Shown here: positions 1-6,702 of the stretch, piece by piece
How positions within the stretch are numbered: the first letter of the stretch is position 1
How the letters are laid out: every line of letters begins with the position of its first letter
Source of the DNA: an uncultured Hymenobacter sp.
GTDB taxonomy: Bacteria; Bacteroidota; Bacteroidia; Cytophagales; Hymenobacteraceae
Length of the DNA stretch: 49,980 bases
Direction of reading: 5' to 3'
Assembly: GCA_913778455.1 (NCBI GenBank)
Contig: CAJYVK010000189.1
Location: 1 to 49,980 of the forward strand
The notes under the pieces: generated by a model
Databases searched by the model: none
The model's input: only the letters and a program-made list of their open reading frames with translations
What the model was told of the DNA's origin: nothing
Position numbers and translations under genes: made by a program

Positions 1-438
1 AACGTGTACGGCATCGTGGGATTGGCCAAGGCGCTCGAAATTGCCTGCCGCGACCTGGCCGAGCACCAACGCCACGTGCAGAGCCTGAAAAATCGCTTCA
101 TCCAGCAACTCCGGGCCGGCATCGAAGGTGTGCAGTTCAACGGCCTCTCAGCCGAGGCCGACCAAAGCCTCTACACCGTACTCAGCGTGAGCCTGCCGCC
201 GTCGAGCATCAGTGAGATGCTGCTCTTTAGCCTTGATATCAATAAGGTGGCGGCGTCGGGCGGTTCGGCCTGCACCAGCGGTGCCCAGTTGGGTTCGCAC
301 GTGCTCGAAGCGCTGGGTGCCGATCCCAACCGCCCCACCGTGCGCCTTTCCATGAGCAAGCTCAACACCGAGGCGGAGGTAGATTACGCCGCCGCGCAGC
401 TCATCAAGCTCTACGAGACGGTAGCAGCGCGCATGTAG
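1..438 (+). CDS. Cysteine desulfurase / class V aminotransferase, C-terminal part
   Basis: The reading frame is open from the first base, so the gene begins outside the window; 145 codons remain before the TAG. The family is PLP-dependent and takes sulfur from cysteine for Fe-S clusters, thiolated tRNA or cofactors. The visible diagnostic is the loop SGGSACTSGAQLGSHVL, which carries the catalytic cysteine in the SGSACTS context typical of NifS/IscS-type enzymes. It is followed by the usual end (PTVRLSMSKLNTEAEVDYAA, matching the family's RxSxxxxNTxxEVD). The PLP lysine would lie upstream and is not visible. A 12-bp terminator hairpin follows 59 nt after the stop. Which paralogue it is (IscS, SufS or a stand-alone enzyme) cannot be told from this fragment. 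Confidence 0.9.
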   Translation, partial: NVYGIVGLAKALEIACRDLAEHQRHVQSLKNRFIQQLRAGIEGVQFNGLSAEADQSLYTVLSVSLPPSSISEMLLFSLDINKVAASGGSACTSGAQLGSHVLEALGADPNRPTVRLSMSKLNTEAEVDYAAAQLIKLYETVAARM

Positions 439-489
439 CGGACGGGTATGGTTCAGCTTGACGGGTTCGAAAACCTTTAATTTAGGCTA

Positions 490-497
490 TACTTTTG
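490..497 (+). promoter_or_regulatory. -7 promoter element for the HhH gene
   Basis: TACTTTTG is an exact match to the Bacteroidota -7 consensus TAnnTTTG. It ends directly before the left arm of the terminator at 498. No convincing -33 TTTG is seen at the right distance. If active, transcription would begin inside the left hairpin arm. Confidence 0.45.
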
Positions 498-536
498 GGC
501 GGCCAGATTTACTTGTTGTAATCTGGCCGCCTTTTT
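498..536 (+). terminator. Rho-independent terminator after the cysteine desulfurase gene
   Basis: A perfect 12-bp stem (498-509 with 520-531, core GGCGGCCAGATT) with a 10-nt loop is followed by five T residues at 532-536. The T tract directly abuts the ATG at 537 of the next gene. Confidence 0.9.
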
Positions 537-1574
537 ATGTCTATTATGTCTCCGCCGCCCCGCCCACCCCGCAACCGCTGGCTGGCTGGCCGTTGGGTCC
601 GGCGCTACTTCGGCTTTTCGCGGGTCGAAACGCGGGGCTTCGTGTTCTTGCTGCTGGGGGCGCTGGTCATCGCGGTACTGCCCGTGCTGCTGCGCCCTGC
701 TGATCCCGAGTATCTGCCCGCCGCCGACCAGGGCCAGCTCGATGCCTGGGGGCGCGACTTAGCGGCCCGCCTCGACTCGGGCCGGGCGGCCAGCGCCCGC
801 GCCTACGCCGAACGCTACCCAGCGCGAAATAGCCGGCAGCGCAGCCGCTACCCCGCCGTGCCGCAGCTACCGCTGGCGCCTTTCGACCCCAACGCCCTCA
901 CGGCCGAAGGCTGGGAGGCTCGCGGCGTGCCGCACTTCGTAGCCGGCCGCCTCGTCAAGTATGGGCAAACGGCCGGGGGCTTCCGAGCCAAAAGCCAGGT
1001 GCAGCGCATCTACGGCCTGTCCGATTCGGTGTACCAGCGGCTGGCCCCGTTCATGCAGCTGCCCGAGACGCTGCCGGGGCGCGGCAAGCAGTATGCTGCT
1101 ACCCAGCCAGCCTTCGGGCAAAAAGAAGCGCTGCCCGGCCGCTTTCCCCGCAAGCCGGCGCACTTACAACCCTTCGACCTCAACCTGGCCGATACCACGC
1201 AGCTGATGCAGATCAAGGGCATCGGCCGGGGCCGGGCCAAGTGGATAGTGAAGCACCGCGCCGAGCTAGGGGGGTATTTGTCCGAAAATCAGTTGGCAGA
1301 GCTATTCGTGCTGCGTGACGCTCCCGACCTGGTAGACAGTCTGCGCAAGTACACCTTCGTGGCTAAGGGCTACGCGCCCCGGCCGGTGCTGGTCAACTCC
1401 GCCAGCTTCGACGAGCTCTGGCCGCACCCCTACGTGGGCAAGCCGCTGGCCCGCCTCATTGTAGCCTACCGCAAGCAGCACGGCCCCTTCGCCACGCCCG
1501 ACGATCTGCGGCCGCTTAAGCTCTTGAAGGAAGATAACTTCGACAAACTACGCCCTTACGTGCGCTGCGAGTAG
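537..1574 (+). CDS. Helix-hairpin-helix domain protein with N-terminal membrane anchor
   Basis: 345 residues. A basic, proline-rich N-terminus and the segment FGFSRVETRGF lead into one hydrophobic helix (about residues 34-52), so the rest is probably periplasmic or otherwise membrane-tethered. The C-terminal half has ComEA-like helix-hairpin-helix units: residues about 213-256 contain DLNLADTTQLMQIKGIGRGR, followed by a second pair (VNSASFDELWPHPYVGKPLA and GPFATPDDL). Such motifs bind DNA backbones without sequence specificity, and this single-TM layout is common in Bacteroidota, where the exact role is not settled. Start: ATG 537 is used, but ATG 546 in the same frame fits as well. No Shine-Dalgarno site is possible because a terminator occupies the upstream 39 nt. 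A DNA-uptake role is only inference from ComEA. Confidence 0.8.
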   Translation: MSIMSPPPRPPRNRWLAGRWVRRYFGFSRVETRGFVFLLLGALVIAVLPVLLRPADPEYLPAADQGQLDAWGRDLAARLDSGRAASARAYAERYPARNSRQRSRYPAVPQLPLAPFDPNALTAEGWEARGVPHFVAGRLVKYGQTAGGFRAKSQVQRIYGLSDSVYQRLAPFMQLPETLPGRGKQYAATQPAFGQKEALPGRFPRKPAHLQPFDLNLADTTQLMQIKGIGRGRAKWIVKHRAELGGYLSENQLAELFVLRDAPDLVDSLRKYTFVAKGYAPRPVLVNSASFDELWPHPYVGKPLARLIVAYRKQHGPFATPDDLRPLKLLKEDNFDKLRPYVRCE

Positions 1575-1643
1575 GCATTAGTCGATAAGTTAAGGTTTTT
1601 ATTTAAAACAGTTCTAAATTGCGGTCGATTCTTCGCCCGTCTT

Positions 1644-2918
1644 ATGAAAGTATTTTTCCGCCGCGTTCACCTGTACCTGGCGCTGGCCGCTGGCCTGGTT
1701 TTTTTTATCCAATGCCTCAGCGGCACAGTGCTGGTTTTTGAGGAAGAAATAACCCACGCCCTGCGGCCCGAGCGATACACGGTAACCGTGCCCGCTGGCC
1801 AGTCCAGGTTGCCGCTGGCGCAGCTGGCCAGCCAATTCCGGCAGGAGCATCCTAAAGATAAGATACTGGGCTTCAAAGTGTATGCTGATCCGGTGCGTAC
1901 GGTAGAGCTTACTTATCGCGACAGCAAGGCCAAGCCCGGCAAGCCGCAAGAAGGCAACGCCCCCCTCGAGGCAATGGGAGCAAGCCAGCGCGGCGAAAGT
2001 CGGCCGGAAGGTGGTAAGGCAGAAAGCCGCGGCGGTGAGCCCGGCAAGGGTGGCAAGGGGCGCCCTGAGCGCGGTAGCACCGCTTACCTCAACCCCTACA
2101 CGGGTCAGATCACGGCCCTGCAAAAAGACAAGCAGCTCCCGGTTTTTAAGGTAGCGGAGGACCTGCACCGTCGGCTGTTGGCTGGCGAGGTGGGTAAGGC
2201 ACTTACGGGCATCGCCGCAATTTTTATCGTGATTATTACGGCTACGGGCATCGTGCTGTGGTGGCCCAAGACGCGGGCCATGCTTACGGGTCGGCTCCGC
2301 GTGAAGTGGGGGGCCAGCGGGAAGCGTCTCACGCACGATTTGCACGTAGTGTTGGGGTTTTATACGTCGCTTTTCCTGCTTGGGCTGGCGCTTACCGGGC
2401 TCGTTATGGCGTATGGCTGGGCGACTAAAGGGTTGTTCTGGCTGACTAATTCTGCGCCTACTACCGCGTTGGCCGCCCCGCGGTCGGCCGCGCCGGGCAG
2501 CCCGCTGGCCGTGGCCTACGACGCGGCCCTGCGCACCGGGCAGGCTACCTACCGCGCCGCCGAGTACTGGCGCGTGAGCGTGCCCAAAGACTCGGCCGCC
2601 GCCGTGGCGGTGAGTGCGCCGAGCCCGCTGCCGTTGCGCCACATGGGGCTCGATACCTTGTTCGTCGACCGTACTACCGGTGCCGCTCTAAGCCAGCACC
2701 TCTACGCTCGCCAAACGGCCGGTGCCCAACTGCGGCGCATGGCTAAGCCGCTGCACACCGGCGAAATCGGCGGCTTGTGGACGAAAATAGTGGCGCTCGT
2801 CGTGACGCTCGTCAGCCTTACGTTTCCCATCACCGGCGTGCTCATGTGGCTGAATCGCACGCGTAAGAAAGCCAAGCGCGCCGGGGTACCCGTAGTGGCG
2901 CAGCCGGTGGCAGGCTAG
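1644..2918 (+). CDS. PepSY-associated transmembrane helix protein
   Basis: 424 residues. It starts with VHLYLALAAGLVFFIQCLSG, the first membrane helix of PepSY_TM proteins, followed by the periplasmic PepSY segment (ITHALRPERYTV). Further helices lie at about 186-206 (ending GIVLWW), 235-260 and 384-410 (ending GVLMWLNRTRKK). Conserved histidines near helix ends (DLHRRLL, THDLHVVLGFY, KPLHTGEIGG) resemble the haem-ligand positions proposed for this family, which often sits with siderophore receptors as putative ferric reductases. The function here is inferred. Unusual: residues about 93-140 form a hydrophilic linker rich in G, K, E and R inside the periplasmic loop. The gene converges on the MFS gene, and the two share a bidirectional terminator. 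Confidence 0.85.
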   Translation: MKVFFRRVHLYLALAAGLVFFIQCLSGTVLVFEEEITHALRPERYTVTVPAGQSRLPLAQLASQFRQEHPKDKILGFKVYADPVRTVELTYRDSKAKPGKPQEGNAPLEAMGASQRGESRPEGGKAESRGGEPGKGGKGRPERGSTAYLNPYTGQITALQKDKQLPVFKVAEDLHRRLLAGEVGKALTGIAAIFIVIITATGIVLWWPKTRAMLTGRLRVKWGASGKRLTHDLHVVLGFYTSLFLLGLALTGLVMAYGWATKGLFWLTNSAPTTALAAPRSAAPGSPLAVAYDAALRTGQATYRAAEYWRVSVPKDSAAAVAVSAPSPLPLRHMGLDTLFVDRTTGAALSQHLYARQTAGAQLRRMAKPLHTGEIGGLWTKIVALVVTLVSLTFPITGVLMWLNRTRKKAKRAGVPVVAQPVAG

Positions 2919-2934
2919 GCTGAAAAAGCTCGCG

Positions 2935-2984
2935 AAAAGGCCGGGGTCGCGGTGGTAATGCACCACTGCGGCCCCGGCCCTTTT
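2935..2984. terminator. Bidirectional terminator between convergent genes
   Basis: AAAAGGCCGGGG...CCCCGGCCC-TTTT: an imperfect stem of about 18 bp with a 5-nt loop at 2957-2961, flanked by A4 on the left and T4 on the right, so it can serve both the PepSY gene (+) and the MFS gene (-). Confidence 0.85.
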
Positions 2985-2999
2985 CAACCGATTACCCCG

Positions 3000-4304
3000 T
3001 TATTTCTTACCCGCGCCCATCTCCAGGGTGCGCAGCTTATCGGCTCGCCAGGCGGTAAAGGCTACGATGGCCACGGTCATTAGCCCGCCGAAGACTACGC
3101 TGGGTACGGTGCCGATGAGCTTGGCCGCCGCGCCGCTTTCGAAGCTGCCAATCTCGTTGCTGGAACCGACGAAAATGCTGTTCACGGCCGATACGCGGCC
3201 CTTCATATATTCAGGGGTGAAGGTGTGCACCAGCGTTTGGCGCACAATAACGGATACCGAATCGAACACGCCCGTCAGGAACAGGAGGAAGAACGACAGG
3301 TACACGTTGCGCGACAGCGCAAAGCCGATGGTAGCCAGCCCGAAGCCCGCAACGGCCCACAGCATCTTACGGCCGGCTCCGCGCCGCAGGGGCGAGAAGG
3401 TAAGGAAAACGGCCATCATCACCGAGCCCACGGCGGGCGCGGCGCGTAGGTAGCCCAGGGCGTCGGGGCCCGCCTTGAGAATATCGGCGGCGAAGATGGG
3501 CAGCAGCGCGATGGCCCCGCCGAAGAGCACCGCGAACATGTCCAGCGACAAGGCAGCCAGCACTATCTGGTTGCCGAAGATGAACTTCACCCCGCTCAGA
3601 ATGCTTTCGCCCAGCCCCAGCTTTTCGCCCTCGATGGCCGGCAGCTCGCGGCTGGCAATGCTGATAAACAGCAGCAGCGCCAGCCCCTCCATCACGACAT
3701 CGACGCCGTAGGCAAATTCGATCCCCAGGTGCGCAAATAGTAACCCGCCAATGGCTGGCCCCAGCACCGCGCCGCCCTGCCAGGTAGTGGAATTCCAGGT
3801 GATGGCATTGGGTAACAGGCTGCGATCAGGCAGCAATTGCGGCATGAAGGAAAACACGGCCGGACTCAGGAAGCCCCGGGCAATGCCGCTCACGAAAATC
3901 ACTAAATAGAGCGGCCACACCACCGTGGCGTTGAAGGCGCTCAAATGCAACTTGCCCGCGGCCAGCACCTGCGCCTGGCTGGGGTGCGAAAGCCAGTACA
4001 GCACCACGGCGCACAAGAACAACACCAGCACGGCTGGCACGATAATGCGCTTGCGCCGCACCGAGTCGGCCACGTGTCCGGCGTAGAGCGACACGGTAAT
4101 GCTCGGAATAGCCTCAGCCAGCCCGATGAGACCCAGGGCCAGCGGGTCGTTGGTGAGCTTGAAAATCTGCCAGGCCACTACTACCCCCTGGATTTGGGTG
4201 GCGACGGTAAACAGCACCCGCGCCAGGATGAAGCGGCGAAAATCAGGCAGGCGAAGGGCGGCGTAGGGGTCGTGGGGGGCAGCAGGGGTCTCGGGTACGG
4301 ACAT
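3000..4304 (-). CDS. MFS transporter (MFS_3 / enterobactin-exporter-like)
   Basis: 434 residues, the usual size for a 12-helix major facilitator. The N-terminus (YAALRLPDFRRFILARVLFT) and the early helices (QIQGVVVAWQIFKLTNDPLALGLIGL) match the MFS_3 group that includes EntS and macrolide-efflux proteins. The loop between helices 2 and 3 has the motif-A-like GHVADSVRRKR, with Asp and Arg/Lys as expected. Such proteins are proton-driven inner-membrane exporters of siderophores or small hydrophobic compounds. The substrate cannot be read from the sequence. Its tail-to-tail neighbour is a PepSY protein, which fits iron handling only weakly. ATG at 4304 fits the family N-terminus. Upstream on this strand, TATTTTTT is a near-match to a -7 element. 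Confidence 0.85.
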   Translation of the reverse strand: MSVPETPAAPHDPYAALRLPDFRRFILARVLFTVATQIQGVVVAWQIFKLTNDPLALGLIGLAEAIPSITVSLYAGHVADSVRRKRIIVPAVLVLFLCAVVLYWLSHPSQAQVLAAGKLHLSAFNATVVWPLYLVIFVSGIARGFLSPAVFSFMPQLLPDRSLLPNAITWNSTTWQGGAVLGPAIGGLLFAHLGIEFAYGVDVVMEGLALLLFISIASRELPAIEGEKLGLGESILSGVKFIFGNQIVLAALSLDMFAVLFGGAIALLPIFAADILKAGPDALGYLRAAPAVGSVMMAVFLTFSPLRRGAGRKMLWAVAGFGLATIGFALSRNVYLSFFLLFLTGVFDSVSVIVRQTLVHTFTPEYMKGRVSAVNSIFVGSSNEIGSFESGAAAKLIGTVPSVVFGGLMTVAIVAFTAWRADKLRTLEMGAGKK

Positions 4305-4504
4305 GGGCGACAGTCGGGGCTAAAAAATATTAACTGCCCACAAGCGTAAAAGTATGCCTGCACCTCGCCGAAAGCGATTTAACCGTCAAACAGCCCGGAT
4401 TTTACGCTTGGCTACTATTCCATATAACCACGGCCTCAGGCCACTGCACCGTTCTGATATAGCGGGCTTTATTGTCCGCCATTCAATCTCGACCAGGATA
4501 GTGC

Positions 4505-4598
4505 AGCGCGGACTTTGCAAGTCCGCGAGTGAGCGAAGCGAGCATCCTGCGTTATTGTGCCTTTACCCGCTCGCTCGCGGACTTGCAAAGTCCGCGCT
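4505..4598. repeat. Long intergenic inverted repeat (31-nt arms)
   Basis: Arms 4505-4535 and 4568-4598 pair with one mismatch around a 32-nt loop. Each arm contains its own smaller palindrome, GCGGACT-TTGCA-AGTCCGC, so a cruciform with side stems is possible. It fills the 304-nt space (4305-4608) between the flavoprotein and MFS genes. The rest of that space holds only the likely MFS promoter and no plausible gene. It resembles other long hairpins in the window in placement and arm length, but not in core sequence. Confidence 0.85.
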
Positions 4599-4608
4599 AC
4601 TGCTGTCT

Positions 4609-5523
4609 TTATGCGCACTGCTCCTTGGTCAGCGCCTCGTTGAGGCAGATGGCGGCCTTGCTGCCTTCGGCGGCGGCAATAAGCGCCTGCTGCTGGCCGG
4701 GCGTGGTATCGCCGGCGGCGTAGAGGCCAGCGATGCTGGTTTGCGCGTTTTTATCGACCCACACGGCACCTTTGCTTGTGATGGTGGCCCCGAGGTCGGC
4801 AGCCAGCGAGCTGCGCTGTTCCTGCGGGGCGTGCAGGAACAGCGCAGCTCGCTCTAAGTAGGAGCCGTCTTCAAACTCGACGCAACGCAGCAGGCCCCCA
4901 GGGCCGCCCACCAGGCGGGCCACTTTTTCCTGGCGCAGGCCGATGCCGTGCTGGCGCAGCCGCTGGCGGCCGTAGGCGGTGAGGTGGCCGGGGCCGTCGG
5001 TCACCACGACCAAGTCTTTGCTCCAGTTGGTGAGCAATAAGGCCAAGCCCACGGCGGCCTTGCCCCGGCCGTAGATAGCTAGCGGCTGGTCGCGCACCTC
5101 GTAGCCGTGGCAGTAGGGGCAGTGCAGCACGCCCGTACCCCACAGCTCGCGGAAGCCGGGTAGTGCGGGTAGCACGTCTTCGACACCGGTGGCCAGCAGC
5201 ACCCGGTGCGCGGTGCCCGCCCAGGCGTGGCCCTGGCCGGTGGTGCCCTCAGCCCGGAAGCCCCGGCCCAGCCGGTGCAGCTTCGTGATTTTCAGCTCCC
5301 GGATGTCCACGGTGGGGTAGGGGGCCAATTGCTCGTGGCCCAGGGCCAGCAGCCGGGCCGGGCGCAGGCCGTCGCGGGTGAGAAAGCCGTGCACGGCGGG
5401 CGAGGGGGCATTGCGCGGCGCCCCGCCGTCGGCCAGCAGTACGCGGCGGCGGCAGCGTCCCAGCGTGAGGGCCGCGCTGAGGCCCGCGCCGCCCGCGCCT
5501 ACTACGATAACATCATACTCCAT
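4609..5523 (-). CDS. Thioredoxin-reductase-like FAD/NAD(P) oxidoreductase
   Basis: 304 residues, a normal length for the low-molecular-weight thioredoxin reductase fold. The FAD-binding dinucleotide motif VGAGGAGLSAALTLGR is at residues 8-23. The redox pair is C135 and C138 in HCPYCHGYE. A second nucleotide site (AIYGRGKAAVGLALLLTNW) follows. The C-terminal FAD motif is GLYAAGDTTPGQQQALIAAAEG. The CPYCHGYE form belongs to the branch often annotated simply as NAD(P)/FAD-dependent oxidoreductase, related to TrxR and to the bacterial partners of holomycin/gliotoxin-type disulfide formation; the physiological disulfide partner is unknown. No thioredoxin gene is adjacent. An exact 21-bp inverted repeat lies inside the coding sequence at 4805-4853 without disturbing the protein. 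Confidence 0.9.
   Translation of the reverse strand: MEYDVIVVGAGGAGLSAALTLGRCRRRVLLADGGAPRNAPSPAVHGFLTRDGLRPARLLALGHEQLAPYPTVDIRELKITKLHRLGRGFRAEGTTGQGHAWAGTAHRVLLATGVEDVLPALPGFRELWGTGVLHCPYCHGYEVRDQPLAIYGRGKAAVGLALLLTNWSKDLVVVTDGPGHLTAYGRQRLRQHGIGLRQEKVARLVGGPGGLLRCVEFEDGSYLERAALFLHAPQEQRSSLAADLGATITSKGAVWVDKNAQTSIAGLYAAGDTTPGQQQALIAAAEGSKAAICLNEALTKEQCA
4805..4853. repeat. Perfect 21-bp inverted repeat inside the oxidoreductase gene
   Basis: Arms 4805-4825 and 4833-4853 are exact reverse complements separated by 7 nt. On the coding strand this encodes the ordinary stretch ERAALFLHAPQEQRSSLA, so it is not an insertion. It would form a strong hairpin in the mRNA. Confidence 0.9.
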
Positions 5524-5654
5524 AAGTGTTTCAGGCCGATTGAGGCGAGCCGCTAATTTGTACTAACTGCCCGCTATACTGCTGGAAGCGACCGGAAGGT
5601 TATAGGATACCCGTCGGCAGTAGCAAAAACGGCTCGCTCCGCAGCCCCGTCGAT

Positions 5655-5662
5655 TAATTTTG
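5655..5662 (+). promoter_or_regulatory. -7 promoter element for the ModE-like gene
   Basis: TAATTTTG matches the TAnnTTTG consensus exactly and lies 46 nt before ATG 5709. A TATTTTTA near-match at 5692-5699 is an alternative. No clear -33 box is seen. Confidence 0.45.
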
Positions 5663-5708
5663 ACGCTGGGCAGCCCAGCTCCGTAGTACCTTATTTTTAG
5701 CCAATCCT

Positions 5709-6068
5709 ATGCACGAGCTTTTTGCCGAAGGCCAGGCTTTTCGCGCCAATGGTCGCCTCTGGATAGAAGGTCCGGCCGACCGCTTCCTCGGCATCGGCCG
5801 CCTCGAACTGCTGGAGCAGATTCAGACCACCGGCTCTATTTCCAAAGCCGCTAAGGCGATGGGAATGTCCTACAAAAAAGCCTGGGACCTGGTAAGCTCG
5901 ATGAATGCGCAGGCCCGCCAGCCGCTGGTGGGTGCCCAGGTGGGCGGGGCGCACGGCGGCGGCGCCGCCCTTACTCCGGCCGGGACGCAGGCCGTCGCCG
6001 AGTTCCGGGCCATGCAGGAGCGGTTTGCCCAGTTTTTGGCCGCCGAAACGGCCCGGCTCTACCAGTAG
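5709..6068 (+). CDS. Short ModE-type winged-helix regulator (DNA-binding domain only)
   Basis: 119 residues. The whole protein aligns by eye with the N-terminal DNA-binding domain of ModE: RLELLEQIQTTGSISKAAKA (31-50), then MGMSYKKAWDLVSSMN (51-66), the recognition helix region with ModE's SYKxAWDxxxxMN pattern. A glycine-rich wing (VGGAHGGGAALT, 78-89) and a C-terminal dimerisation helix follow. E. coli ModE (about 260 residues) carries two molybdate-binding TOBE/Mop domains after this point; here they are absent, so either the protein does not sense molybdate itself or a partner does. It is followed by a perfect ModE-box-like palindrome and the molybdopterin-fold gene. ATG 5709 gives a natural N-terminus. 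Confidence 0.88.
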   Translation: MHELFAEGQAFRANGRLWIEGPADRFLGIGRLELLEQIQTTGSISKAAKAMGMSYKKAWDLVSSMNAQARQPLVGAQVGGAHGGGAALTPAGTQAVAEFRAMQERFAQFLAAETARLYQ

Positions 6069-6104
6069 AATTCGTGCGTAAGCCGAACATTCAGCCGCGC
6101 CTAC

Positions 6105-6128
6105 CGTTATATTGTGAAAAATATAACG
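6105..6128. promoter_or_regulatory. Putative ModE box (perfect 9-6-9 palindrome)
   Basis: CGTTATATT-N6-AATATAACG is an exact inverted repeat with arms 6105-6113 and 6120-6128. ModE boxes in proteobacteria are palindromes built from CG-TATAT and ATATA-CG type half-sites, so the match is strong. It lies 37 nt after the stop of the ModE-like gene and covers the possible GTG start at 6114. A bound dimer would block transcription or initiation of the next two genes. Its use by this regulator is inferred. Confidence 0.75.
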
Positions 6129-6674
6129 CCCGCGACAGTGATAACACAGCTACTTACTATTCTCAGAGCGAGAATCTTGCCAATAGTCGGCTGGCTTTTA
6201 GTTAGTGTGGTGGGGGCATTCCCCGCTGCTCAGGCCCAACAATCTGCCGCTGATGCGGCGTTGCGTGTCGAGGGTTTAGTGGCCAACCCCCGCACCCTCA
6301 CGGCGGCGCAACTAGCGGCGCTGCCCCATCACGAGCAGCGGACCATCGACAAGGAAGGCAAGCCGCACGTGTACCAGGGTGTGGCCCTGCGCGACGTGCT
6401 GCACTTGGCCGGTGCGCCGGAGGGTAAGGCCATTCACGGATCAGTATTGGCGCAGGCCGTGCTAGCCACGGCTGCCGACGGATACCAGGCGGTATTCGCG
6501 TTGCCCGAAATCGACGCTGATTTCTCGCCCCATACTATTCTGCTGGCTGACCACCGCGACGGGCAGCCCTTGCCGGCCCACGACGGGCCTTACCAGTTGG
6601 TAGTGCCTCTTGAAAAAAAGCCGGCCCGCTGGGTCCGGCAGCTTACTAGTCTGCGCCTGGTACGCGTGCAGTAG
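6114..6674 (+). CDS. Secreted molybdopterin-binding-fold (SUOX-like) domain protein
   Basis: 186 residues from GTG 6114. GTG 6138 is an alternative and may be preferable, since 6114 sits in the spacer of the ModE-box palindrome. The N-terminus is a signal peptide (hydrophobic WLLVSVVGAF, then the AQAQ cleavage region near residue 43). The mature part follows the oxidoreductase molybdopterin-binding family: LRVEGLVANPRTLTAAQLAA, then HVYQGVALRDVLHLAGAP, ADGYQAVFALPEID, and LVVPLEKKPARWVRQLTSL. This fold is the catalytic domain of sulfite oxidase and YedY/MsrP. The conserved molybdenum-ligand cysteine of those enzymes is not evident, as the mature part has no cysteine. It could therefore be a binding or scavenging protein, not an enzyme (inference). 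A TonB-dependent receptor gene follows after 28 nt. Confidence 0.8.
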   Translation: MKNITPATVITQLLTILRARILPIVGWLLVSVVGAFPAAQAQQSAADAALRVEGLVANPRTLTAAQLAALPHHEQRTIDKEGKPHVYQGVALRDVLHLAGAPEGKAIHGSVLAQAVLATAADGYQAVFALPEIDADFSPHTILLADHRDGQPLPAHDGPYQLVVPLEKKPARWVRQLTSLRLVRVQ

Positions 6675-6702
6675 CCTCGTATTTACCCTTAACTCATATT
6701 CT

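Noticed and set aside
458..703. Plus-strand open frame overlapping the start of the HhH gene
   Set aside because: It reads through the terminator hairpin and is out of frame with the HhH gene, whose membrane helix and domains are convincing.
4354..4857. Plus-strand open frame of 167 codons before and over the flavoprotein gene end
   Set aside because: It runs through the inverted repeat and then opposite the oxidoreductase gene. The translation has no family features.
6610..6702. Earlier ATG for the TonB receptor inside the previous gene
   Set aside because: It would add 31 residues ahead of a complete signal peptide that starts at GTG 6703.
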